The notes beneath the pieces were generated by a model. The model did not search any database. It had not been told where the DNA came from and was given only the letters and a program-made list of their open reading frames with translations. The translations under genes were made by a program, and so were the position numbers. From the NCBI RefSeq assembly GCF_022048975.1, contig NZ_JAKMHX010000030.1, forward strand, positions 434,001 through 498,000: a stretch of DNA of 64,000 nt, given 5' to 3'. This document shows, piece by piece, positions 1 through 7,869 of the stretch (positions are counted from its first letter, which is position 1; each line of letters starts with the position of its first letter). The DNA is from Sporosarcina cyprini (GTDB taxonomy: Bacteria > Bacillota > Bacilli > Bacillales_A > Planococcaceae).

Positions 1-521
1 ACTAAGAGCTGGGATGTTTCTGCTGAAATTTGAACTCCATAAGATCCTGCTTCCTGCTGAATCCACGTAGTCAAGTCGCGTCCTGTCAACCGAGCCGCTT
101 CAATTACTTCCGCTTTCTGCAATATCGTTTTCGTCACGCGCAGTCGCCCATCCAGTTTCTCATATGGTGCCACAAACACAACGATCGCTGTTGGCGAAGG
201 ATTCGACAGCCAACTTTGAAGATATTCGAGATTATGTACCACTTTTTCCTTTGATTTATCTGACGCTTTCAAAAAGGAGGCGTTATTCGCGATAATTAAT
301 TTTCGATCTTCCAGGAAAGGGAGCGTATCTGCCTCTTCCAGAACAATTTCCACAGGGGTCTCATCCAAATCGTATCGGATAATGGACGATTCCTCGATAT
401 CAGGCATCGCTTTCACAATTCGTTTAATCGTCGAGTCGAATATATGCTGCTCCACTCCGGTTAACAAATAAACGGATGCCAGCTGCCCTGACTCGATTTT
501 TTTCCATTGTGCATTTGCCAT
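1..521 (-). CDS. holA: DNA polymerase III subunit delta, partial
   Basis: The first 173 residues are present; the C-terminal part lies outside the window. The delta subunit belongs to the clamp-loader complex that opens the beta clamp and places it on primed DNA. The visible part starts MANAQWKKIESGQLASVYLL and continues with an LTGVEQ segment, typical of the HolA N-terminal AAA+-like fold. The ATG at 519-521 is preceded by GGAGGTGGG at good spacing. It sits beyond yqzM and comEC as holA (yqeN) does in B. subtilis. Assignment rests on remembered family sequence plus conserved position. Confidence 0.88.
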   Translation of the reverse strand, partial: MANAQWKKIESGQLASVYLLTGVEQHIFDSTIKRIVKAMPDIEESSIIRYDLDETPVEIVLEEADTLPFLEDRKLIIANNASFLKASDKSKEKVVHNLEYLQSWLSNPSPTAIVVFVAPYEKLDGRLRVTKTILQKAEVIEAARLTGRDLTTWIQQEAGSYGVQISAETSQLL

Positions 522-673
522 GATCCCACCTCCATCTGTACCTCATTATAACGCAAACCTGTCCCTCTATGAACAATTTGTGTCGTTTGTTCAAATCAAG
601 TCATATAAAACGGATAGTTATGGATTTTTCCATTCTTATCATCTATACTAGAAAGGAATCAGGAGGTGTAGCA

Positions 674-808
674 ATGCATGATTTCGAAAAGGACGTTCAG
701 TCCAAACGCAATGATTTAATTGACTCAGGAGTCGGATTCGTCGTAGCTTTCATAGGATTCTCCGCAATTTTCGTTATTGCTACAATCGTCGACTTCGTCG
801 CACGCTAA
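674..808 (+). CDS. yqzM: YqzM family small membrane protein
   Basis: A 44-residue protein starting MHDFEKDVQSKRNDLIDSG, with one hydrophobic segment at about residues 20-40 and a short charged N-terminus. It should be a single-pass membrane protein. The ATG at 674 is preceded by AGGAGGTG; the reading frame is open further upstream, but no better start exists there. B. subtilis YqzM has the same length and the same place between holA and comEC. The function of the family is not known to me. A shared terminator separates it from convergent comEC. Confidence 0.85.
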   Translation: MHDFEKDVQSKRNDLIDSGVGFVVAFIGFSAIFVIATIVDFVAR

Positions 809-820
809 TACACGCGAAAG

Positions 821-862
821 AAACGGACAACTGCAGCCCAAAGTGGCCACGGTTGTCCGTTT
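821..862. terminator. Bidirectional terminator yqzM / comEC
   Basis: Inverted repeat AAACGGACAAC (821-831) and GTTGTCCGTTT (852-862) with a 20-base loop, between the convergent ends of yqzM and comEC. A- and T-rich flanks let it work in both directions. Confidence 0.8.
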
Positions 863-865
863 TGA

Positions 866-3115
866 TTAGTGCATAGCTGAAATGACATAGTCCCCGCCCC
901 GGACTGTAACCGTGATGGAGCCTTTCTCCGCAGTAGACAGGACAGCTACCCCGTTTGTACGTAATATCTCCAACACTTCTGGATGCGGATGCCCGTATCG
1001 ATTGTTCCTGCCGGCTGAAATGATTGCCGTTTCCGGAGACAGCATCGCGATAAACTCATCGGTACTGGATGTCCGGCTTCCATGATGGCCCGCCTTCAGT
1101 ACGACCCGGCCAAAATCCCGTTCCCTGTACTTCCGAATAAATTGCTCCTCCCCTTCTACCTCCATATCTCCCGTAAAGAGAAAAGCGAGTTCTTCGGTCT
1201 TTAACAGAAGTACAAGAGAGCTATCATTTCCCTTGTAACGACCTTTTTCAGGACTCAGATATTCGAAATGTATCCTCCCCTTTGCCCACTCCGTCCCTTC
1301 CGAAGCCGAAACAATTGGAATACGTCTGTCCAACGCCATACCGATGATGGGTACCATTGTCTGCTCCCATTCGCTGCCTGGAGGTATATGGATTTCCTTA
1401 ACCTTCAGTTCCTCAATCAATTCGTCAGCTCCTTCAATATGGTCGCTGTCTGCATGCGTAAGTATCAATTTATCCACTTTCGTTATCCCCTGCCCTTTTA
1501 AAAAAGGAACTACGATATTCCTTCCGACCTCAAAAGAATTATCAGGCGTTTTCCATGTTGGATCGCCAAAGGATACCGTTCCTCCTGTGTCAATAACATA
1601 TACCGCCCTTCTATATGGAAGCTGGAGCACGATACTATCACCTTGTCCGACATCCAGATAGGTGATCTTACTGTCAGAATCCAGATAAGGTTTCCACTGG
1701 ATCAACAGTACGGGGAAAATGATTAATACAACGCTCTTCTTCCAGTGCCACTTCTTCTCCATGGCAATGAAAAAAAGCAAAATACAAACGACAGCAAAGC
1801 ATGCCAACAGCGGGTCCGGTCTGCCGGGTGTCCATAGCTGAAAAGGCAACCCTGCTGCATACATCGTAATAGAGCCGATACCGAGTCTGAGTGGTGTATA
1901 AAATGCAAACAAAAATGTTGCAATAGGAGGCATAGCCAAAGAAGTGACAAAGAGCAGTATATTCATTGGCAGAATTACGACAGAATACAACGGTACGTAA
2001 AAGAGATTAACAAGAAAGGAGGAGATAGAAATTTCATAGAAATGATACAGCAAGATAGGATACAAGGCGATCTGTGTAATAGAAGTGACTAATAAGGAGG
2101 TCACCCATGCAGATTTCCCTTGTAAAAGAATTCCTGACGAATAAACAAGCGAAATCGCCGCCGCGTAGCTTAATTGAAAACCAGGTTGAAAGATAACGTG
2201 GGGAGCCAGCAAAATGAACAAGGCCGCACTGGCAGCCAGCGCATCGTCCATCCGGATTTTCAGTCTGCCACTTGCCGTAAGAAGCAATAGCACCGTTACA
2301 GAAACAGCTCGCCAAACAGAAGGCGCTCCGCCGGCCAGCACAGCATAACAAGGCAGCAGCACAATCAAAAGCGTATCGACAGTTTCTACGCGTATAGAAA
2401 AGCGGATGAGCAGATGGCGGATCAAAAAGGTCATTAACCCTACATGCAAGCCGGATATCGCGAATAGATGGGTAATGCCTAAAGTGCGATAAGCAGCAGA
2501 CAACTCGTCGTCCATACCGCTTCGATCCCCGATCAGAAGTGCTTCCGCCTCGGTTCGTAAAGGGGCAGGAAAGGCTGTCTGTATATGCAATTTCGCACGG
2601 TATCTCCATTCAGACAATTTCACAAGTGGACCTTTCGCCGTCCCGCTCTCCATGATCTGGTCCACTTCAAATATGTCGGCAGCTCCGTTCATTCTTAAAT
2701 AACGCTGCATATCGAATGAATAGGGATGGGATGCAGGAATGGGTTCGGTGTAGCTCCCGCTGCCTGTAAAGATATATAAGGGAATATGAGCACGAAGAAA
2801 ACGCACTTTTTCCTGCTCGTTCTGAAAAGTATAAGTTACATAAACACGATCACCAGCAGTTGTTTTGGCAAAGCCTTTCACTTTGCTACCGTCAATTTTG
2901 ACGGAATCCGACCAAACAAAAGAGATCGTATCAGATCGGTATTCAGTTTTCTTTGGAATCGAAGTGGAGATGAAATAATAGGAGGTAATAGCTGCGAGAA
3001 AAGCGAGGAGAAAACTGAGAATGCTGCGTTTCCCGAAGAGGAGTACGGGTATCAGGCAGGCATTCAGCCAGAGCAGTTGAGATTGGCCGTATGCCGCAAA
3101 TGCGGAAACGGCCAC
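866..3115 (-). CDS. comEC: ComEC/Rec2 DNA uptake channel protein
   Basis: A 749-residue polytopic membrane protein that forms the channel for single-stranded DNA during transformation. The N-terminal third is hydrophobic (ComEC N-terminal domain), followed by the competence membrane domain with the GDRSGMD and FAISGLHVGLM segments. The last ~200 residues are a metallo-beta-lactamase-like domain with HADSDHIEG at about 554 and KAGHHGSRTSS further on. The start is uncertain. GTG at 3113-3115 is the first standard start after the in-frame stop at 3167-3169, but it lacks a clear ribosome binding site, and the open frame upstream also encodes hydrophobic residues. Last gene of comEA-EB-EC, 30 bases after comEB. 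Confidence 0.9.
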   Translation of the reverse strand: MAVSAFAAYGQSQLLWLNACLIPVLLFGKRSILSFLLAFLAAITSYYFISTSIPKKTEYRSDTISFVWSDSVKIDGSKVKGFAKTTAGDRVYVTYTFQNEQEKVRFLRAHIPLYIFTGSGSYTEPIPASHPYSFDMQRYLRMNGAADIFEVDQIMESGTAKGPLVKLSEWRYRAKLHIQTAFPAPLRTEAEALLIGDRSGMDDELSAAYRTLGITHLFAISGLHVGLMTFLIRHLLIRFSIRVETVDTLLIVLLPCYAVLAGGAPSVWRAVSVTVLLLLTASGRLKIRMDDALAASAALFILLAPHVIFQPGFQLSYAAAISLVYSSGILLQGKSAWVTSLLVTSITQIALYPILLYHFYEISISSFLVNLFYVPLYSVVILPMNILLFVTSLAMPPIATFLFAFYTPLRLGIGSITMYAAGLPFQLWTPGRPDPLLACFAVVCILLFFIAMEKKWHWKKSVVLIIFPVLLIQWKPYLDSDSKITYLDVGQGDSIVLQLPYRRAVYVIDTGGTVSFGDPTWKTPDNSFEVGRNIVVPFLKGQGITKVDKLILTHADSDHIEGADELIEELKVKEIHIPPGSEWEQTMVPIIGMALDRRIPIVSASEGTEWAKGRIHFEYLSPEKGRYKGNDSSLVLLLKTEELAFLFTGDMEVEGEEQFIRKYRERDFGRVVLKAGHHGSRTSSTDEFIAMLSPETAIISAGRNNRYGHPHPEVLEILRTNGVAVLSTAEKGSITVTVRGGDYVISAMH

Positions 3116-3144
3116 TGGTATTGCAAGATAAATAAGTCGAACGT

Positions 3145-3714
3145 CTAAAAGCTTCCGCCAAATAAGTCATCAGCCCTTTTCTTCAAAGGGACAAGCTCTT
3201 CATGGTCCATGCCGCAAGAATCCATTTTTTGCAGCAATTCTTCGATCAGCATCCTCTTCTCATCATAAGCGAAGTCGATGGAACGTTCATCGAATGGAAT
3301 ATGCTTAATCGACACGCCGGACTGATTGAATAGCTGAATGGCATATTCATCATTTTTGTAATCCTTGGCATAATACACATGCTTAATACCGGCTTGGATA
3401 ATAGCTTTGGAACATTGCAAACAAGGGAAATGTGTTACATAAAGTGATGATCCGCCGACCGGACTACCGTATTTGGCACATTGCAGCAGGGCGTTCATTT
3501 CCGCATGGATTGTCCGAACACAATGATTGCCTACGACATAACATCCATGGTCGATGCAATGGTCGCCTCCGGAAATAGAACCGTTATAGCCTCCTGCGAT
3601 AATCCGGTTGTCACGCACAATGGTTGCGCCAACAGCAAGTCGCGTGCAAGTACTTCTGACAGCAAGCAAATGGCATTGAGCCATGAAGAATTGATCCCAC
3701 GTAATACGCTCCAT
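3145..3714 (-). CDS. comEB: ComEB, dCMP deaminase family protein
   Basis: A 189-residue zinc-dependent deaminase of the deoxycytidylate deaminase family, which converts dCMP to dUMP. The zinc and catalytic signature is visible: H70-A-E72 in TIHAEMNALL and the C98-x-x-C101 pair in FPCLQC. I chose ATG 3714 (MERITWDQFF) because GGAGG lies 7 bases upstream; an ATG six codons earlier has no such site. It lies in the comE operon between comEA and comEC. In B. subtilis comEB is not essential for transformation, so its role here is more likely in nucleotide metabolism. Confidence 0.93.
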   Translation of the reverse strand: MERITWDQFFMAQCHLLAVRSTCTRLAVGATIVRDNRIIAGGYNGSISGGDHCIDHGCYVVGNHCVRTIHAEMNALLQCAKYGSPVGGSSLYVTHFPCLQCSKAIIQAGIKHVYYAKDYKNDEYAIQLFNQSGVSIKHIPFDERSIDFAYDEKRMLIEELLQKMDSCGMDHEELVPLKKRADDLFGGSF

Positions 3715-3742
3715 ATGTATGCCTCCGATCATTTTTCAATTA

Positions 3743-4396
3743 TTACTTTACTGAAATGAACGATTCCAATTTCTCAAATGTCTTCTGGCCAATGCCGGAC
3801 ACTTTCATTAAGGAATCCTTGGTTGGAAATGATCCATGCTCCTCCCGATATTGAAGAATAGCCGCAGCTTTAGATGGGCCGATTCCTGGAATGGTCATCA
3901 ATTCTTGTTCGGTAGCTGTATTGATGTTGACAGTTCCGTCGTCTTCAGCACCTGCAACTTCGATCAGAAGCGAGTCAGAGGAAACATTGTCCATCGTTTC
4001 ACCTATTGCAGGAACATAAATGACCAGTTCATCTTTCAGTTTCATTGCGTGGTTCAATAGCCGGGAATCGGCATCCTGCAAGTATCCGCCAGCTGCTTCG
4101 ATTGCATCAATCAGCCGGCTTTCATCCGTCAAGGAGTAGACGCCCGGGTATCTGACCGCTCCTTTAACATCCACCATAACAGGTGACGGCTGAACAGGAT
4201 CGATCGTTTCCAATTCGTTCACTTCATCTATTTCTAGCGTTTCTATCAGTTGAGAGATTGGGAGTGTACCGTCGGCTAGCTGATCATTAGTAGCCTGTCC
4301 TCGGGGTAAGAACAATAGAACGGTAACAATTGCGACAGCAAGTAAGGGGGTTAAAAGTTTACGCCATTTGCTGGATACGATCGATAAAAACGGAAT
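3743..4396 (-). CDS. comEA: ComEA, DNA receptor for transformation (start unresolved)
   Basis: Membrane-anchored DNA-binding protein that hands incoming DNA to ComEC. The frame shows an anchor of about 18 hydrophobic residues (LLTPLLAVAIVTVLLF), an acidic linker, an SLBB-type domain (VDVKGAVRYPGVYSL) and a C-terminal double helix-hairpin-helix domain (VNINTATEQELMTIPGIG). The start is a problem. The only ATG/GTG/TTG in frame is TTG 4315, which would remove the anchor. Coordinates given assume a rare ATT at 4394-4396 just behind AAAGGGGAAG. Alternatively an ATG at 4407-4409 would enter this frame if the run of four Gs had three. The gene may be intact with an unusual start, or damaged. Confidence 0.75.
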   Translation of the reverse strand: MPFLSIVSSKWRKLLTPLLAVAIVTVLLFLPRGQATNDQLADGTLPISQLIETLEIDEVNELETIDPVQPSPVMVDVKGAVRYPGVYSLTDESRLIDAIEAAGGYLQDADSRLLNHAMKLKDELVIYVPAIGETMDNVSSDSLLIEVAGAEDDGTVNINTATEQELMTIPGIGPSKAAAILQYREEHGSFPTKDSLMKVSGIGQKTFEKLESFISVK

Positions 4397-4468
4397 CTTC
4401 CCCTTTCATCTCGGCATCCATATGGAGTCATCTTTACTATATAGGATTCCTGTTTAAAACGGAAGTCC

Positions 4469-5209
4469 CTATTTCCTTACTTGAAAAAAGATGCGCTCAC
4501 TCTCTTCATGCGGCGGCTCATCTTCCCAATCTGCAAAAATCCTTTCAATTGTAAAGCCAGCTTCATTCAACATCTCGACATAAGTGTATGTATCAAACGT
4601 CCTTTGATAATGAACTTCATCAAAACGGCGATACATGCCACTTTCGTTCCGAACGAAAAATGCCAGCTCCGAATAGACGGAATGCTCCTCGTCCCCTTCT
4701 TCGGTTTGCCATATGTATGCAATTCTGCCGTTATCGAAAACGAAAGGAGCCTCCATGAAAACGTCATCCGTCTTATATGTTGAATGGACATCGAATAGCA
4801 GGACGCCGCCTACTACAAGCAAATCATAAATCTTGCGAAAAGTTTGGGCGACATCCTCTTTCTCCTTCACATAATTCAATGAATCTATTGCGATGACAGC
4901 CCCGTCAAATGTACCTGGTATATCCATTTTCTCCATAGGCTGCTCGATGAAAGAAATTTCAAGATTCAGCGAGCTCGCCCGCTCAGACGCGACTGCGAGC
5001 ATATCGGCCGAAAGATCGAGCCCCGTCACAGCGGCGCCTTTTTTGGCAAATTTGACCGATAACAGTCCCGTGCCGCATCCGATATCAAGCAGCCGTTTAC
5101 CTTGCAGAGGCCCCATTGCCTCCTCTGCCAGTTCGACATATTGGTCATACGGGATATCATCCATCAATTCATCATAGACGGACGCAAAATGTGTGTAGCT
5201 GTCATTCAT
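4469..5209 (-). CDS. yqeM: YqeM, class I SAM-dependent methyltransferase
   Basis: A 246-residue methyltransferase with the glycine-rich SAM-binding motif LLDIGCGTGLLSVKFA near residue 40 and an acidic motif II (TGLDLS). The ATG at 5207-5209 overlaps the 3' end of rsfS by 8 bases, with GGCGGA ahead of it. A longer upstream reading is an overlap artefact. It occupies the yqeM place between rsfS and comEA. The substrate is not known to me. In B. subtilis a divergent comER lies next to it; no such gene is present here. Confidence 0.87.
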   Translation of the reverse strand: MNDSYTHFASVYDELMDDIPYDQYVELAEEAMGPLQGKRLLDIGCGTGLLSVKFAKKGAAVTGLDLSADMLAVASERASSLNLEISFIEQPMEKMDIPGTFDGAVIAIDSLNYVKEKEDVAQTFRKIYDLLVVGGVLLFDVHSTYKTDDVFMEAPFVFDNGRIAYIWQTEEGDEEHSVYSELAFFVRNESGMYRRFDEVHYQRTFDTYTYVEMLNEAGFTIERIFADWEDEPPHEESERIFFQVRK

Positions 5210-5549
5210 ACTGATCCGCCATATCGAGCATCGGGGCATCTCCCCATAGTTTTTCCAAGTTATAATAACCTCTCTCGTCACGGTGGAATACATGAACGAC
5301 TACGTCACCTAAATCCACTAGGACCCAACGGCCGTTGTCCATACCTTCCACCCGTTTCACGTCATGGCCGTTCTCGGATGCTTTCTCCGAAACTTCACGG
5401 GCAATCGCTTGCACTTGTCGCTCGGAATTGGCATGCGTAATAATAAATTGGTCGGCGATCAAAGAAATCCCTTCCATGTTCAATACGACGATGTCTTCGC
5501 CTTTCTTGTCGTCTACTGCTTTATATGCTATTTCAAGTAATGTCGGCAT
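5202..5549 (-). CDS. rsfS: RsfS, ribosomal silencing factor
   Basis: A 115-residue Iojap/RsfS protein. The family binds L14 on the 50S subunit and blocks joining of the subunits when growth slows. Family features are visible: KAVDDKKGEDIVVLNM at the N-terminus, DQFIITHANSERQVQAIA in the middle, and DNGRWVLVDLGDVVVHVFH near the end. The ATG is preceded by AAGAGGACAA. It is coupled to yqeM downstream by an 8-base overlap. Confidence 0.94.
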   Translation of the reverse strand: MPTLLEIAYKAVDDKKGEDIVVLNMEGISLIADQFIITHANSERQVQAIAREVSEKASENGHDVKRVEGMDNGRWVLVDLGDVVVHVFHRDERGYYNLEKLWGDAPMLDMADQYE

Positions 5550-5610
5550 AATGTTTGTCCTCTTTTCTTAACGATCTCTAATTTTCCGGCGAATTATCCG
5601 CCCTTGTTGT

Positions 5611-6174
5611 TTAATCCTCTTTTTGGACGTGCTCGTTATAGCACTCAAGCGAATCAGGAAAAATCATCGCCTGCTGCACAATAAGATATTGGAGCGAATG
5701 AGAAATGCTTGCTTTCATCGCATCATCCAAGGAAAGCTGTGCGATGAGGCGCAAATCCTCCACACCAGCAAAATCCCGGCCAGGCTCAATCAAATCTGCA
5801 ATGTAGATAAGTTTCTCGAGGTCTGACATCCCTCTCCGTCCAGTCGTGTGATACATGATGGCATTCAAAATATCTTCATCCGTAATTCCGAATTCCTTTT
5901 TGGCAATAACAGTACCAGCCGGAGCGTGCCAGAGCTCATGTGGATAGGAAAGGTAACGCCTGTCCATTCCGTTGTCTTCAATAATTGACCGTAGCTTGTC
6001 CCGCTCCATCGCTTTTGCAATATCATGGCAGAGGGCCGCAATTTCTACTTTTTCCTGATCGACAGAGTAAAGGCTTGCAAGAGCTGTTGCAGTTTCTGCC
6101 ACTCGGAATACATGCGCGACACGTCGAGAGGGAAGCCTCTTTTCGACTTCTCGTTTCAATTCCTCAATCAACAT
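5611..6174 (-). CDS. yqeK: YqeK, HD-domain Ap4A hydrolase (symmetrical)
   Basis: A 187-residue HD-superfamily protein of the YqeK family, whose members hydrolyse diadenosine tetraphosphate to two ADP. Metal ligands are visible: an early H in RVAHVFRVAE, the HD pair in ALCHDIAKAM, and further histidines in YPHELWHAPAG and MYHTTGR. It starts 11 bases inside the 3' end of nadD and so is translationally coupled to it. The gene pair nadD-yqeK is constant in Bacillales. Confidence 0.93.
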   Translation of the reverse strand: MLIEELKREVEKRLPSRRVAHVFRVAETATALASLYSVDQEKVEIAALCHDIAKAMERDKLRSIIEDNGMDRRYLSYPHELWHAPAGTVIAKKEFGITDEDILNAIMYHTTGRRGMSDLEKLIYIADLIEPGRDFAGVEDLRLIAQLSLDDAMKASISHSLQYLIVQQAMIFPDSLECYNEHVQKED

Positions 6175-6733
6175 ACAAACCCCCCTGTCTGATATACTTT
6201 TCTACAGGTTTCGGGAGAAGGAATTCAACTGTTCTACCCGTACGGATCCGATCCCGGATCACAGTAGAGGAGAGATCGATTTCGGGGATCTCAACCATCT
6301 GGACAGGGTATGTCGTCGTTCCTATTGTACCCGGTCTCCCAACACCGACAAACGTTACAATCTTTACTAATTCTTCGATTCGATGCCATGATGGCAGCAT
6401 ATCGATCATATCGCCGCCAATTATGAAATAGAACTCGGCATCTGGCTCTTGGGTGCGCAAGGCTTCGATCGTTTCATAGGTATAGGAAATCCCGCCACGA
6501 TCCACTTCAAATGAAGAGGCAGTCAAACCAGCCGCACCATCAATCGCTAGTTCGACCATACGTAGACGCTGCTCAGGTGATGCATCAGAAGGATTAAGCT
6601 TGTGTGGAGGGATGGAAGTAGGCATCAGGCGCACTTCATCCAACTCCAATGTATGCTTCACTTCGTTTGCAATGATAAGATGCCCAATATGGGGCGGATT
6701 GAACGTCCCTCCAAGAATTCCGATCCGTTTCAT
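6164..6733 (-). CDS. nadD: Nicotinate-nucleotide adenylyltransferase
   Basis: A 189-residue enzyme of NAD synthesis that joins nicotinate mononucleotide and ATP. The N-terminal nucleotidyltransferase motif GGTFNPPHIGHL (with the HIGH-type signature) and the C-terminal SSTVIRDRI motif are both present. The start ATG 6733 follows yhbY after 11 bases. Length is normal for the family. Confidence 0.96.
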   Translation of the reverse strand: MKRIGILGGTFNPPHIGHLIIANEVKHTLELDEVRLMPTSIPPHKLNPSDASPEQRLRMVELAIDGAAGLTASSFEVDRGGISYTYETIEALRTQEPDAEFYFIIGGDMIDMLPSWHRIEELVKIVTFVGVGRPGTIGTTTYPVQMVEIPEIDLSSTVIRDRIRTGRTVEFLLPKPVEKYIRQGGLYVD

Positions 6734-6744
6734 GCTAGTTCTCC

Positions 6745-7035
6745 TTACGGAAGCTCGATCCGTTTCTTTTCTTTTGATTCCTTATAGAGGACTAAGATTT
6801 TACCGATAATCTGTACAACCTCGATGCCAGCCGCCTCAATTTTTTCTGCAACCTCGTTCTTATCTTCTTCACAGTTTTGCAGAATGCTCACTTTAATTAG
6901 TTCTCTTGCTTCTAGTGCCTCTTCAATCTGTTTAATGATTGCATCCGTCAATCCACCTTTTCCAATTTGAAAAATTGGCTGTAAGTGGTGTGCCTCACTG
7001 CGAAGATAGCTTTTTTGTTTTCCAGTTAACATCAT
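6745..7035 (-). CDS. yhbY: YhbY family RNA-binding protein
   Basis: A 96-residue single CRM-domain protein (YqeI in B. subtilis), associated with pre-50S ribosomal particles. The family core is present: LTGKQKSYLRSEAHHLQP, the GKGGLTDAI loop, and LIKVSILQNC. Two ATGs are adjacent (7035 and 7032), behind GGAGG; either could be used. The first four bases overlap the stop of aroE. Confidence 0.9.
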   Translation of the reverse strand: MMLTGKQKSYLRSEAHHLQPIFQIGKGGLTDAIIKQIEEALEARELIKVSILQNCEEDKNEVAEKIEAAGIEVVQIIGKILVLYKESKEKKRIELP

Positions 7036-7859
7036 ATTCCTCCGAGCTTTTTAGTAATAATATCAATCATTTGCTTCGTATCAGGCTGAACTCCCGTCCA
7101 TGACTGAAAAGAACGCGCCCCTTGATGAACGAACATGCCAACCCCATTCATTGTATGCCCGCCCGCTTCACGGGACAGTTTCAAAAATTCCGTTTCCAAC
7201 GGGTTATAAATAATATCACAGACAATGGTGCCTGCTTGGATTTCTGAAGGATCAATCGGAGCGCCGCCTGCCGAGAAGTTCATTCCAACGGAAGTCGTTT
7301 GAATAACAAGACCGAACCGAGCCAGCTGCTTTTCTGCTTCTTCTATCGAAATGGCTTCAGCATGCAATTCCCCCGCCAGGCGTTCCGCTTTATCAAGCGT
7401 GCGGTTCGCACAGGAAATCGGCCCATACCCTTCGGATACAAGTGCGTAACCGATGCCTCTTGCTGCACCACCAGCCCCGATCAATAATACGTTTTTCTCT
7501 TTCCCTGAATTACCGAACTGTTCCTCTAAGGAACGGACAAAACCGATACCGTCCGTATTCATCCCAAACAGCGAACCATCTTCCATAACCTTTACCGTAT
7601 TGACCGCATTCATTTGTCTTGCAAAAGGATCGATTTCATCAAGATGCTCGATAATTGCACTCTTATGGGGCACTGTTACATTCCAACCACTACAGCCGAG
7701 TTCCCTCAAGCCTTCCACCGCTTGTCCTAAACGGTCACTTGTTACATGAACTGGTATATAAGCTGCATCAATTCCATTGTCAGAGAACCATCGTCCATGC
7801 ATCTCTGGAGACATGGACTGGGCAATCGGATCTCCAATAACCGCAAACCACTTTTTCAT
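7032..7859 (-). CDS. aroE: Shikimate dehydrogenase (NADP+)
   Basis: A 275-residue enzyme reducing 3-dehydroshikimate to shikimate in the aromatic pathway. The shikimate-binding segment AQSMSPEMH, the catalytic lysine region NVTVPHKSAI and the NADP-binding loop GAGGAARGIG are all visible. ATG 7859 (MKKWFAVIGDP) is chosen because AGGAGGATTCAT precedes it; the longer frame begins inside yqeH. Confidence 0.96.
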   Translation of the reverse strand: MKKWFAVIGDPIAQSMSPEMHGRWFSDNGIDAAYIPVHVTSDRLGQAVEGLRELGCSGWNVTVPHKSAIIEHLDEIDPFARQMNAVNTVKVMEDGSLFGMNTDGIGFVRSLEEQFGNSGKEKNVLLIGAGGAARGIGYALVSEGYGPISCANRTLDKAERLAGELHAEAISIEEAEKQLARFGLVIQTTSVGMNFSAGGAPIDPSEIQAGTIVCDIIYNPLETEFLKLSREAGGHTMNGVGMFVHQGARSFQSWTGVQPDTKQMIDIITKKLGGI

Positions 7860-7869
7860 ATGAATCCTC

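Noticed and set aside
2034..2609. 191-codon minus-strand frame inside comEC
   Set aside because: It is in a different frame of the well-supported comEC gene and resembles no family.
4316..4468. comER between comEA and yqeM
   Set aside because: The 150-base gap cannot hold it, and no divergent frame is present.
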